From SIG291 sp045543455 (GTDB lineage: Bacteria; Bacillota; Clostridia; Lachnospirales; Lachnospiraceae), in the NCBI GenBank assembly GCA_045543455.1, contig JAZQMK010000042.1, positions 1-64,000 on the forward strand: a stretch of 64,000 nt of DNA, written 5' to 3'. The first letter of the stretch is position 1. The number at the start of each line of letters is the position of its first letter. The translations under genes and the position numbers were made by a program. A model generated the notes under the pieces. That model was not told the DNA's origin, ran no database searches, and worked only from the letters and a program-made list of their open reading frames with translations. This document shows positions 27,114 through 35,407 of this stretch, in pieces.

Positions 27114-28052
27114 ATGAGAACAGAAATAACTGAATTATTAGGAATTGAATATCCAATCATTCAGGGAGGTATGGCCTGGGTGGCAGACTATCATTTGGCT
27201 GCAGCAGTATCTCAGGCGGGTGGCCTTGGCATTATAGGTGCAGGTGGAGCACCGGCAAGTTGGGTACGCGAGCAGATAAGAGAAGTTAAGAAGCTTACAG
27301 ATAAGCCATTTGGTGTTAATCTTATGCTTATGAATCCAGAAGCAGATCAGATTGCACAGGTATTAATCGAAGAAGGCGTAAAGGTTGTAACTACAGGAGC
27401 AGGAAGCCCTGAAAAGTACATGGAAGGCTGGAAAGCGGCTAATATGAAGGTTATTCCTGTTGTTGCGTCCGTAGCTTTAGCAAAGAGAATGGAAAGATGT
27501 GGAGCAGATGCTGTTGTAGCAGAAGGAACAGAATCAGGCGGCCATATTGGAGAATTGACAACTATGGCTTTAGTACCACAGGTTGTAGATGCAGTTAATA
27601 TCCCTGTAATTGCAGCAGGTGGTATCGGAGACGGCAGAGGTGTTGCTGCAGCATTTATGCTTGGAGCAAAGGCGGTACAGATGGGTACAGCATTTGTGGT
27701 AACAAAGGAATCTATTGTACATGCAAACTATAAAGAAAGAGTTATTAAAGCAAAAGATATAGATTCAAGAGTTACAGGAAGAAGTACAGGTCATCCTGTA
27801 AGAACTTTAAGAAATAATCAGACAAAGACATATTTAAAATTAGAAGCAGAGGGTGCAAGCTTTGAAGAACTTGAAAAGCTTACACTTGGTGGTCTTAGAA
27901 AGGCAGTTGTAGAAGGCGATGTTGATAACGGAAGCGTTATGGCAGGTCAGATTGCCGGACTTATAAAGGAAGAATTAAGCTGTAAGGAGCTTATTGAAAA
28001 GCTTATGAAAGAAATGGAATGTGCTTTTGGTGGGGTGAAGGTAAATGAGTAA
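27114..28052 (+). CDS. fabK: Enoyl-ACP reductase II (FMN)
   Basis: FabK (312 residues) is a flavin-dependent TIM-barrel enoyl-ACP reductase that does the last step of each elongation cycle with NAD(P)H. It replaces FabI and makes such bacteria triclosan-insensitive. The opening EYPIIQGGMAWVA, the histidine in EGTESGGHIGELTT, and the FMN phosphate site VIAAGGIGDGRG and GAKAVQMGTAF are all present. ATG 27114 is favoured over the adjacent GTG 27111. Its end overlaps fabD by eight bases, so the two are translationally coupled. Confidence 0.94.
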   Translation: MRTEITELLGIEYPIIQGGMAWVADYHLAAAVSQAGGLGIIGAGGAPASWVREQIREVKKLTDKPFGVNLMLMNPEADQIAQVLIEEGVKVVTTGAGSPEKYMEGWKAANMKVIPVVASVALAKRMERCGADAVVAEGTESGGHIGELTTMALVPQVVDAVNIPVIAAGGIGDGRGVAAAFMLGAKAVQMGTAFVVTKESIVHANYKERVIKAKDIDSRVTGRSTGHPVRTLRNNQTKTYLKLEAEGASFEELEKLTLGGLRKAVVEGDVDNGSVMAGQIAGLIKEELSCKELIEKLMKEMECAFGGVKVNE

Positions 28053-28965
28053 GATAGCATTTATATTTCCAGGACAGGGAGCGCAAAAGTGTGGCATGGG
28101 TAAAGATTTTTACGAAAACAGCCAGCTTGTAAGAGGCATATATGACGAGGCTTCAAAAGAATTAAATCTGGATATGAAAGCCTTGTGTTTTGAAGAAAAT
28201 AATGAGATTAACCAAACTGAATATACACAGGCAGCATTAGTAACAACTTGTCTTGCCATGGCAGAGGTTGTTAAGGAAAATGGTTTAAAACCTGATGTTA
28301 GTGCAGGTCTTAGCCTTGGTGAATATTGTGCCATTGCAACAGCAGGCGGATTAAGCATTATGGAGGCAATTAAGCTTGTAAGAAAAAGAGGCATTTTTAT
28401 GGAAAATGCAGCTGTTGAAACTAAGGGTGCAATGTCGGCTGTGCTTGGTATGACAGGAGAACAGATAGAAGAAGTAATTAAAGACATAGATGGAGTATCT
28501 GTGGCTAATTACAATTGTCCTGGACAGATTGTAATTACAGGTGTTAAAGAAAAAGTTGAAGAAGCTAATGCTTTGTTAGTCCAGAATGGAGCTAAGAGAA
28601 CACAGCTTCTTAATGTAAGTGGGGCTTTTCACTCACAGCTTATAAAAGAAGCCGGCGAAAAGCTTTATGAAGAGCTTAAGAGCGTAGAATTAAAGCCACT
28701 TTTCATACCATATGTAACAAATGTTACAGCAGAGTATGTAAAGGATACTATAAATACAAAGGAACTTTTAAAAGAGCAGGTGTCATCATCTGTAAGATGG
28801 CAACAAAGCATAGAAAATATGATAAAGGACGGCGTTGACACATTTGTTGAGATTGGACCAGGAAAAACTTTATCAGGTTTTATGAAGAGAATTAATCCTA
28901 ATGTTAAAGCTGTTAATATCAGCACTTGGGATGATGTAAAAAAGGTGGTAGAAGAATTATGTTAG
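28045..28965 (+). CDS. fabD: Malonyl-CoA:ACP transacylase
   Basis: FabD (306 residues) moves malonyl groups from CoA to ACP. The nucleophile is S90 in AGLSLGEYCAI, with the active-site histidine in SGAFHSQLI and the N-terminal FPGQGAQKCGMG motif. It overlaps fabK by eight bases and fabG by seven, so translation of all three is linked. Length and motifs are standard. Confidence 0.96.
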   Translation: MSKIAFIFPGQGAQKCGMGKDFYENSQLVRGIYDEASKELNLDMKALCFEENNEINQTEYTQAALVTTCLAMAEVVKENGLKPDVSAGLSLGEYCAIATAGGLSIMEAIKLVRKRGIFMENAAVETKGAMSAVLGMTGEQIEEVIKDIDGVSVANYNCPGQIVITGVKEKVEEANALLVQNGAKRTQLLNVSGAFHSQLIKEAGEKLYEELKSVELKPLFIPYVTNVTAEYVKDTINTKELLKEQVSSSVRWQQSIENMIKDGVDTFVEIGPGKTLSGFMKRINPNVKAVNISTWDDVKKVVEELC

Positions 28966-29699
28966 AAAATAAGGTAGCGCTTGTTACAGGAGCTTCAAGA
29001 GGTATTGGTAGAGCAGTTGCAAAAAGACTTGCAAAGGATGGTGCAACGGTAGTTATTAACTACAATGGCTCATATGATAAAGCCAATGAAGCAAAGGAAG
29101 AGATTGAAAGCCTTGGTGGAAAAGCAGTTATTATGCAGTGGAATATCGCTGATTATAATGCCTGCAAGGAAAATATTGAAAAAATAATCAAAGATTTGGG
29201 CAGTCTTGACATACTTGTAAATAATGCAGGTGTAACAAGAGACGGACTTTTACTTAAGATGACAGAAGAAGATTATGATGCGGTATTAGATACTAATTTA
29301 AAGGGGACATTCAACTGTATTAAATTTGCTTCAAGACAGATGTTAAAGCAAAAAGCAGGAAGAATTGTAAATATTTCATCGGTTTCAGGTGTTATGGGTA
29401 ACGCAGGTCAAAGCAATTACAGTGCTTCAAAAGCAGGTGTTATAGGACTTACAAAGGCATGTGCAAGAGAGCTTGCAACACGTGGTATCACTGTAAATGC
29501 AGTTGCACCGGGCTTTATTGAGACCGATATGACAAATGTATTACCGGACAATGTTAAGGCAAATGCAGTTGCTCAGATTCCTTTAGGTGCATTTGGCAAG
29601 ACAGAGGATATTGCGGCAGCAGTAGCATTTTTAGCATCAGACGAAGCAAAATATATTACAGGTCAGGTTCTTTGTGTTGATGGCGGAATGGCTATGTAG
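28959..29699 (+). CDS. fabG: 3-oxoacyl-ACP reductase
   Basis: FabG (246 residues) is an NADPH-dependent short-chain dehydrogenase that reduces 3-oxoacyl-ACP. The cofactor motif is TGASRGIGRAVA, NNAGVTRDGL is the family motif, and the catalytic pair is Y154/K158 in YSASKAG, with the serine in NISSVSG. The end LCVDGGMAM is typical of FabG. It overlaps the fabD stop. Confidence 0.96.
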   Translation: MLENKVALVTGASRGIGRAVAKRLAKDGATVVINYNGSYDKANEAKEEIESLGGKAVIMQWNIADYNACKENIEKIIKDLGSLDILVNNAGVTRDGLLLKMTEEDYDAVLDTNLKGTFNCIKFASRQMLKQKAGRIVNISSVSGVMGNAGQSNYSASKAGVIGLTKACARELATRGITVNAVAPGFIETDMTNVLPDNVKANAVAQIPLGAFGKTEDIAAAVAFLASDEAKYITGQVLCVDGGMAM

Positions 29700-29723
29700 G
29701 AAAGTGAAGCGAGGATAGAAAAT

Positions 29724-30959
29724 ATGAAAAGAAGAGTTGTAATTACAGGTTTAGGTGCAGTTACACCAATAGGAAATACAGCAGATGAATTTTGGTCATC
29801 TATAAAGGAAGGCAAGGTTGGTATAGGTCCAATTACAAGATTTGATACAACAGATTATAAGGTAAAGATTGCTGCTGAGGTTAAAGATTTCGTGGCTAAG
29901 GAAAGAATGGATGTAAGAGCGGCAAGAAGAATGGACAGATTTTCACAGTATGCAGTTGCAGCAGCTATGGAAGCCTTTGAAGATGCAAAGCTTGATATGA
30001 GCAAGGAAGATCCTTTTAGAGTGGGCGTAATCGTTGGTTCTGGAATCGGAAGCCTTGAAGTAATTGAAGATAATTATACAAAAATCGTTGAAAAGGGACC
30101 AAGCAGAGTAAATCCTTTAATGGTGCCACTTATGATTAGCAATATGGCAGCAGGAAATGTGTCAATTCAGTTAGGATTAAGAGGCAAATGCACAAATGTT
30201 GTTACAGCTTGTGCAACCGGAACAAACTGTATTGGTGATGCATTTAGAGCTATTCAGTATGGTGATGCTGATGTTATGGTTGCAGGTGGAACTGAAAGTA
30301 GTGTATGTCCTACAGGAATTGCAGGATTTTCAGGACTTACAGCTCTTTCAACTACAGAAGATCCTATGAAGGCATCTATTCCATTTGACAAGGACAGAAA
30401 TGGATTTGTACTTGGCGAAGGTGCGGGTATAGTTGTCTTAGAAGAATTAGAGCATGCAAAACAAAGAGGCGCTAAGATATATGCTGAGCTTGTAGGTTAT
30501 GGTTGTACAGGTGATGCATATCACATTACTTCACCGGCTGAAGATGGAAGTGGTGCAGGAATGGCAATGAAGATTGCAATGAAAGAAGCTGATGTTAAGC
30601 CAGAGCAAATAGAGTATATCAATGCTCATGGAACAAGTACACATCACAATGATTTATTTGAAACAAGAGCAATTAAGTATGCATTTGGCGATGCTGCAAA
30701 GGATGTTGTAATTAACTCTACTAAGTCAATGATAGGACATTTACTTGGTGCAGCAGGCGCAGTTGAATTTATAGTTTTGGTAAAATCAGTTGAAGAAGGC
30801 TTTATTCATCAGACTGTAGGAACTAAAGAGTGTGATGAAGAATGCGATTTGAATTATGCAATCGGCTCGCCTATTATAAAAGACATCAATTATGCTATGA
30901 GTAATTCATTAGGTTTCGGTGGTCACAATGCAACATTGTTGATTAAAAAGTTCCAATAA
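29724..30959 (+). CDS. fabF: 3-oxoacyl-ACP synthase II
   Basis: FabF (411 residues) extends acyl-ACP with malonyl-ACP. The nucleophile is C163 in VTACATGTNCIGDAF, the two histidines are in NAHGTSTHHND and MIGHLLGAAG, and the glycine-rich NSLGFGGHNA lies near the end. This is the KAS-II arrangement (Cys-His-His). It is the only elongating synthase in the operon; no fabB is present. Confidence 0.96.
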   Translation: MKRRVVITGLGAVTPIGNTADEFWSSIKEGKVGIGPITRFDTTDYKVKIAAEVKDFVAKERMDVRAARRMDRFSQYAVAAAMEAFEDAKLDMSKEDPFRVGVIVGSGIGSLEVIEDNYTKIVEKGPSRVNPLMVPLMISNMAAGNVSIQLGLRGKCTNVVTACATGTNCIGDAFRAIQYGDADVMVAGGTESSVCPTGIAGFSGLTALSTTEDPMKASIPFDKDRNGFVLGEGAGIVVLEELEHAKQRGAKIYAELVGYGCTGDAYHITSPAEDGSGAGMAMKIAMKEADVKPEQIEYINAHGTSTHHNDLFETRAIKYAFGDAAKDVVINSTKSMIGHLLGAAGAVEFIVLVKSVEEGFIHQTVGTKECDEECDLNYAIGSPIIKDINYAMSNSLGFGGHNATLLIKKFQ

Positions 30960-30984
30960 ATAATTGTTCAGAATCGAGGTAAAT

Positions 30985-31416
30985 ATGAATTTTGAAGAAA
31001 TACAAAAATTAGTGCAGTCTATTTCAGATTCACCACTTAGTGAGTTTGAATATGAAGCAGAAGGTGTACGCCTTCATATTAAGAAAGAAAAAGCGCTTGC
31101 TACCGTAGCAGAAAATGTGGTAGTTGCACCGGCAGTGGTTGCATCGCCTGAGGTTAAAATAAGTACAGTATCACCTGATAAGGTTGTAAAATCACCACTT
31201 GTTGGTACATTTTATGTAGCACCTTCAGCAGACAGTGAACCTTTTGTCAAGGTTGGAGATAAAGTGAAGAAGGGTCAGGTATTAGCAATTGTTGAAGCAA
31301 TGAAGCTTATGAACGAAATTGAAAGCGAATTTGACGGAACAATAGCAGAAGTATTGGTAGAAAATGCACAAAGCGTAGAATATGGTCAGCCATTATTTAC
31401 AGTGAAGGCCGATTAG
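30985..31416 (+). CDS. accB: Biotin carboxyl carrier protein of acetyl-CoA carboxylase
   Basis: AccB (143 residues) has the usual three parts: an N-terminal helical piece (MNFEEIQKLVQSI), a linker rich in alanine, valine and proline (about 45-70), and the biotinyl domain with the lysine at K107 in VEAMKLMNEIE. Biotin ligase attaches biotin there, and the arm shuttles CO2 between AccC and AccDA. ATG 30985 follows GAGGT; the frame is open to TTG 30964 without support. It is followed by a palindromic element that separates it from fabZ. Confidence 0.95.
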   Translation: MNFEEIQKLVQSISDSPLSEFEYEAEGVRLHIKKEKALATVAENVVVAPAVVASPEVKISTVSPDKVVKSPLVGTFYVAPSADSEPFVKVGDKVKKGQVLAIVEAMKLMNEIESEFDGTIAEVLVENAQSVEYGQPLFTVKAD

Positions 31417-31417
31417 T

Positions 31418-31576
31418 TTCAGATTAGGGTGTCAAAAGGATGCTTTGCATCTGTGCTATACTATATATTGATATGCAAACTAGTTTGCAATACCAATATA
31501 TAGTATAGCACAATGCACCGAAGGTGCTTTTGACATCCGAATCAGAATAGGAGCATATAACTTGCTAGCGCAAGTT
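31418..31576. repeat. Long palindromic element plus short hairpin between accB and fabZ
   Basis: Positions 31418-31548 form one imperfect palindrome. The outer arms TTCAGATTAGGGTGTCAAAAG and its near-complement at 31527-31547 enclose nested arms (GTGCTATACTATATATTG with CAATATATAGTATAGCAC) around a central TTGCAAACTAGTTTGCAA-like core. A second hairpin, AACTTGCTAGCGCAAGTT, is at 31559-31576. There is no U-run after either arm set, and the operon continues. It could be an inserted palindromic element or an RNA processing site. Confidence 0.8.
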
Positions 31577-31607
31577 ATATGCGCTACGCTTCAGAATAGG
31601 AGAAAAT

Positions 31608-32039
31608 ATGAATTCATTAAACATTAATCAGATTAAGGAAATAATTCCACACAGATATCCATTTTTACTTGTTGATTATATTGAAGATTATAATCCGGGT
31701 GAATATGCTATCGGTTATAAATGTGTAACCTTTCACGAAGATTTTTTTCAGGGACATTTTCCACAGGAACCTGTAATGCCGGGCGTGCTTACAGTTGAAG
31801 CATTAGCACAGGTAGGTGCAGTAGCTATTTTAAGTGTACCTGAAAATAAAGGTAAGGTAGCATATTTTGGCGCAATTAATAATTGCAAATTTAAAGGTAA
31901 AATTGTTCCAGGTGACAAGGTTAAGTTAGAAACAAGAATTATAAAGAGTAAAGGTCCAATCGGTATTGGCAGTGCGGTTGCCAGCGTTGATGGTAAGGTT
32001 GTAGTGAGTGCGGAATTGACATTTATGCTAGGCGCATAA
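31608..32039 (+). CDS. fabZ: 3-hydroxyacyl-ACP dehydratase
   Basis: FabZ (143 residues) removes water from 3-hydroxyacyl-ACP and has a hot-dog fold. The catalytic pair is H50 in GHFPQEPVMPGV and E64 in LTVEALAQVGA. IPHRYPFLLVDY near the start is diagnostic. Its last codons (MLGA, stop) are part of a segment repeated exactly 100 bases downstream. A palindromic element lies before it and another hairpin after it. Confidence 0.96.
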   Translation: MNSLNINQIKEIIPHRYPFLLVDYIEDYNPGEYAIGYKCVTFHEDFFQGHFPQEPVMPGVLTVEALAQVGAVAILSVPENKGKVAYFGAINNCKFKGKIVPGDKVKLETRIIKSKGPIGIGSAVASVDGKVVVSAELTFMLGA

Positions 32040-32166
32040 ATGTCTGGGAATATGCACACGATTTGACAGGGAAGCTGCTAAAGCAGCGGTCAAATCGGCG
32101 CAGGCTCCAAGAAGGAGCCAAAAAATGCTAGGCGCATAAATGTCACATATTATGCACACGATTTGA
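32025..32166 (+). repeat. 100-bp-spaced duplication of the fabZ 3' end
   Basis: ATGCTAGGCGCATAAATGTC is at 32025-32044 and again at 32125-32144. TATGCACACGATTTGA follows at 32051 and again at 32151, so about 42 bases are repeated at a period of exactly 100. Between the copies are hairpins such as GCTGCTAAAGCAGC and GGCTCC with GGAGCC. The first copy includes the fabZ stop; the second is non-coding. Either a tandem duplication or a small element with a long target duplication would give this. Confidence 0.85.
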
Positions 32167-32183
32167 AATGGAGTTTTTGATAT

Positions 32184-33530
32184 ATGATAGAAAAGGTATT
32201 AGTTGCCAATAGAGGTGAAATTGCAGTAAGAATTATAAGAGCCTGCCGTGAAATGGGTATTGCTACAGTTGCAGTATATTCAGAAGCTGATAAAGAGGCG
32301 TTACATACTCAGTTAGCAGATGAAGCCATCTGTATTGGACCGGCTCAACCATTAGAAAGCTATCTTATGATGGAAAGAATAATAAGTGCCACAATGATTT
32401 CTGGTGCTGATGCTATACATCCGGGATTTGGTTTTCTTTCTGAAAATAGTAAATTTGCACAGCTTTGTGAACAGTGTAATATAACATTTATTGGACCATC
32501 ATCACAGGTTATAGCTAAGATGGGTAATAAATCAGTTGCAAGAAGTACAATGATTGAAGCGGGAGTTCCCGTAATTCCCGGGACACAAGAATCAGTGACA
32601 AATGTTGAAAGAGGACTTTTGTTAGCAGAAGAAATAACATATCCGGTTATAATAAAGGCTGCCCTTGGTGGTGGTGGTAAGGGTATGAGAGTGGCGCATA
32701 ATAAAGATGAATTTGCCATGGCTTTTGAAACAGCTAAGAAAGAAGCGAAGGCAGCTTTTGGAGATGATACTATGTATATAGAGCATTTCATAGAGCATCC
32801 ACGCCATATAGAGTTTCAGATTCTTGCAGATAATTATGGAAATGTAATTCATTTAGGTGAAAGAGACTGTTCAATACAGAGAAATCACCAGAAAATGATA
32901 GAAGAATCGCCATCAATAGCACTTAATGAAGAATTAAGACAAAAAATGGGAGAAGCAGCGGTAAAGGCTGCTAAGGCTGCTAATTATACTAATGCAGGTA
33001 CAGTAGAATTTCTTTTAGAAGATAGTGGAAAATTCTATTTTATGGAAATGAATACAAGAATTCAGGTAGAGCATCCTGTAACAGAATGGGTAACAGGTAT
33101 TGACTTGATTAAGGCGCAGATTAGAATTGCCAATGGAGAAAAACTTGCTTATAAGCAGGAGGATATAAAGATAACAGGTCATGCCATTGAATGTAGAATT
33201 AATGCTGAGAATCCTGAAAAGAATTTTAGACCGTCACCGGGGGTTATTACTGATATGTATTTACCTGGCGGTAAGGGTGTAAGAATTGATTCGGCTATAT
33301 ATTCAGGCTATGAAGTGACACCATATTATGATTCAATGCTTGCGAAGCTTATAGTTCATGCAGCTACACGTAATGAGGCTATTACAAAAATGCGCTCGGC
33401 ATTAGGCGAAGTAATTATTGAAGGTATAGATACAAATGTTGATTACCAGTACGAGATTTTAAATAATCCTGATTTTGTTGCCGGTAATATTGATATTGAA
33501 TTTATTGAGAAAAAATTTGGAAAAGAGTAA
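32184..33530 (+). CDS. accC: Biotin carboxylase subunit of acetyl-CoA carboxylase
   Basis: AccC (448 residues) uses ATP and bicarbonate to carboxylate the biotin on AccB. It has the N-terminal ANRGEIAVRIIRACRE motif, the ATP-grasp glycine loop AALGGGGKGMRVA, the ERDCSIQRNHQK segment, and the catalytic FMEMNTRIQVEHPVTE. Length is standard. The ribosome site AAATGGAG lies at the end of the fabZ-tail duplication. The AccDA gene follows after six bases. Confidence 0.96.
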   Translation: MIEKVLVANRGEIAVRIIRACREMGIATVAVYSEADKEALHTQLADEAICIGPAQPLESYLMMERIISATMISGADAIHPGFGFLSENSKFAQLCEQCNITFIGPSSQVIAKMGNKSVARSTMIEAGVPVIPGTQESVTNVERGLLLAEEITYPVIIKAALGGGGKGMRVAHNKDEFAMAFETAKKEAKAAFGDDTMYIEHFIEHPRHIEFQILADNYGNVIHLGERDCSIQRNHQKMIEESPSIALNEELRQKMGEAAVKAAKAANYTNAGTVEFLLEDSGKFYFMEMNTRIQVEHPVTEWVTGIDLIKAQIRIANGEKLAYKQEDIKITGHAIECRINAENPEKNFRPSPGVITDMYLPGGKGVRIDSAIYSGYEVTPYYDSMLAKLIVHAATRNEAITKMRSALGEVIIEGIDTNVDYQYEILNNPDFVAGNIDIEFIEKKFGKE

Positions 33531-33536
33531 AAAAGT

Positions 33537-35225
33537 ATGAAGCTTCAAAATATGTTTAAAAAGACAACTAAAGAGCAGGTAAGTACATTTGATAAGGTAA
33601 AACCAGAGGTTCCAGATGGCTTGCTTAGAAAATGTAATAAATGTGGAAAGCCTGTAGTGGCAGATGATGTACGCAATAATTATTACATTTGTCCTAAGTG
33701 TGGCGGCTATTTTAGAATGAAGGCCGATAAGAGAATTGCTATGATAGCTGATGCGGATACATTTGAAGAATGGGACAGAGTACACGCTACTGAAAATGTT
33801 TTAGATTTTCCTAATTATGAAGAAAAGATAAATGCTTTAAGAGAAAAGACTAAGCTTGATGAGGCTATAGTTACAGGAAAGATTAAAATTGATGGTATGG
33901 AAGCTGTAATTGGTGTTATGGATGGCCGTTTTATGATGGGCAGCATGGGAAAATGCGTAGGTGAAAAGATTGTAAATGCAGTTGAAAGAGCAACAAAGGA
34001 AAAGCTTCCGGTTATTTTATTTGCCTGTTCAGGTGGAGCCAGAATGCAGGAAGGAATGGTTTCTTTGATGCAGATGGCAAAGACTTCAGCTGTGCTAAAA
34101 AAACATAGCGATGCAGGTCAGTTGTATATCTCGGTACTTACAGATCCTACAACAGGTGGTGTAACAGCAAGTTTTGCAATGCTTGGAGATATTGTAATTG
34201 CTGAACCAAAAGCTTTAATAGGATTTGCAGGACCAAGAGTTATAGAACAGACTATAGGTCAAAAGTTGCCTGAAGGATTCCAAAGTTCAGAATTTCTTTT
34301 AGAACATGGTTTTATAGATATGATAGTAGAAAGAGAAGAATTGAAAAATAATCTTTCTAGTATTATAAAGCTTCATTACAATGATAGATTAGATGAAACA
34401 ATAAAGGTAAAATTACCTAAAAATAAGGAAAAAACTGCAGATGAAATAAGTCCTTGGGAAAGAGTTGAGCTTTCAAGAAAGAAGGATAGACCTGTAGGTG
34501 ATGATTATATTGATGCATTATTTGACGATTTTATTGAGTTTCACGGAGACCGTTATTTTGCAGATGATAAAGCTATAAAGGGCGGTATTGCAAGCTTTTG
34601 TGGTAAGAGCGTAACGGTTATTGCACAGGTAAAAGGAAGAACTACAAAAGAAAATATTGAAAGAAACTTCGGTATGCCATCTCCTGAAGGATATCGTAAG
34701 GCGCTTCGTCTTATGAAGCAGGCTGAAAAATTTAATCGTCCAATAATATGTTTTGTAGATACTCCGGGAGCATTTTGTGGAATTGAAGCAGAAGAACGAG
34801 GACAGGGTGAGGCAATTGCTAGAAACTTATTTGAAATGTCAGGCTTAAAGGTTCCGGTATTGTCTTTGGTAATAGGCGAAGGCGGTAGTGGTGGTGCTAT
34901 TGCAATGGCAGTGGCTAATGAAGTATGGATGATGGAAAATTCCATTTATTCAATTCTTTCTCCTGAAGGCTTTGCAAGTATATTGTGGAAGGACAGTAAA
35001 AAGGCAAAGGAAGCTGCAGCAGTTATGAAAATGACTGCAAAAGATTTACAGGATTTAGCAATAATAGAAAAGATTATTGAAGAACCTGAAAAATTTACAG
35101 TTCACAATTTTGAAACTGTTGAAAAAACATTAAAGGTAAATATTTATGAATTCCTTGAAAGATATGGAAAAATGTCGCCAGAAGAAATAACCACACATCG
35201 TTATTTAAGATTTAGAAATATGTAG
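33537..35225 (+). CDS. accDA: Fused acetyl-CoA carboxylase carboxyltransferase (beta-alpha)
   Basis: This 562-residue polypeptide joins AccD and AccA, which are separate subunits in E. coli and Bacillus. The AccD part begins with the zinc ribbon C33-x2-C36 and C52-x2-C55 and continues through LFACSGGARMQEGM and DPTTGGVTASFAMLGD. From about residue 290 the AccA part follows, with FDDFIEFHGDRYFADD, FVDTPGAFCGIEAEERGQ and GEGGSGGAIAMAVA. The enzyme moves the carboxyl group from biotin to acetyl-CoA to make malonyl-CoA. Fusion fixes one-to-one stoichiometry. I believe such fusions occur in other Lachnospiraceae. Confidence 0.94.
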   Translation: MKLQNMFKKTTKEQVSTFDKVKPEVPDGLLRKCNKCGKPVVADDVRNNYYICPKCGGYFRMKADKRIAMIADADTFEEWDRVHATENVLDFPNYEEKINALREKTKLDEAIVTGKIKIDGMEAVIGVMDGRFMMGSMGKCVGEKIVNAVERATKEKLPVILFACSGGARMQEGMVSLMQMAKTSAVLKKHSDAGQLYISVLTDPTTGGVTASFAMLGDIVIAEPKALIGFAGPRVIEQTIGQKLPEGFQSSEFLLEHGFIDMIVEREELKNNLSSIIKLHYNDRLDETIKVKLPKNKEKTADEISPWERVELSRKKDRPVGDDYIDALFDDFIEFHGDRYFADDKAIKGGIASFCGKSVTVIAQVKGRTTKENIERNFGMPSPEGYRKALRLMKQAEKFNRPIICFVDTPGAFCGIEAEERGQGEAIARNLFEMSGLKVPVLSLVIGEGGSGGAIAMAVANEVWMMENSIYSILSPEGFASILWKDSKKAKEAAAVMKMTAKDLQDLAIIEKIIEEPEKFTVHNFETVEKTLKVNIYEFLERYGKMSPEEITTHRYLRFRNM

Positions 35226-35232
35226 GAAGTTA

Positions 35233-35379
35233 GTGTGAAAAAACACACTGATGTGCTATTTTTTCACACGACTATTTGTGCCGAAACGTCACAAATAGCT
35301 TGATGCACAAACAGAAATCGCCTTCGCGAATTTCTGTTGCGCAATTTCTACGCATATGAATGACTTGCTAGTGCAAGTC
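35233..35379. repeat. Four consecutive hairpins before the FabK-like gene
   Basis: GTGTGAAAAAA (35233-35243) pairs with TTTTTTCACAC (35259-35269). CTATTTGTG (35272-35280) pairs with CACAAATAG (35290-35298). ACAGAAAT (35311-35318) pairs with ATTTCTGT (35330-35337). GACTTGC and GCAAGTC form the hairpin at 35362-35379. GCTTCGGAATGGAGG then supplies the ribosome site. The last hairpin and its tail resemble 31559-31606. The first could also end transcription partly. Confidence 0.75.
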
Positions 35380-35407
35380 AATTATGCTTCGGAATGGAGG
35401 ATTGTGT

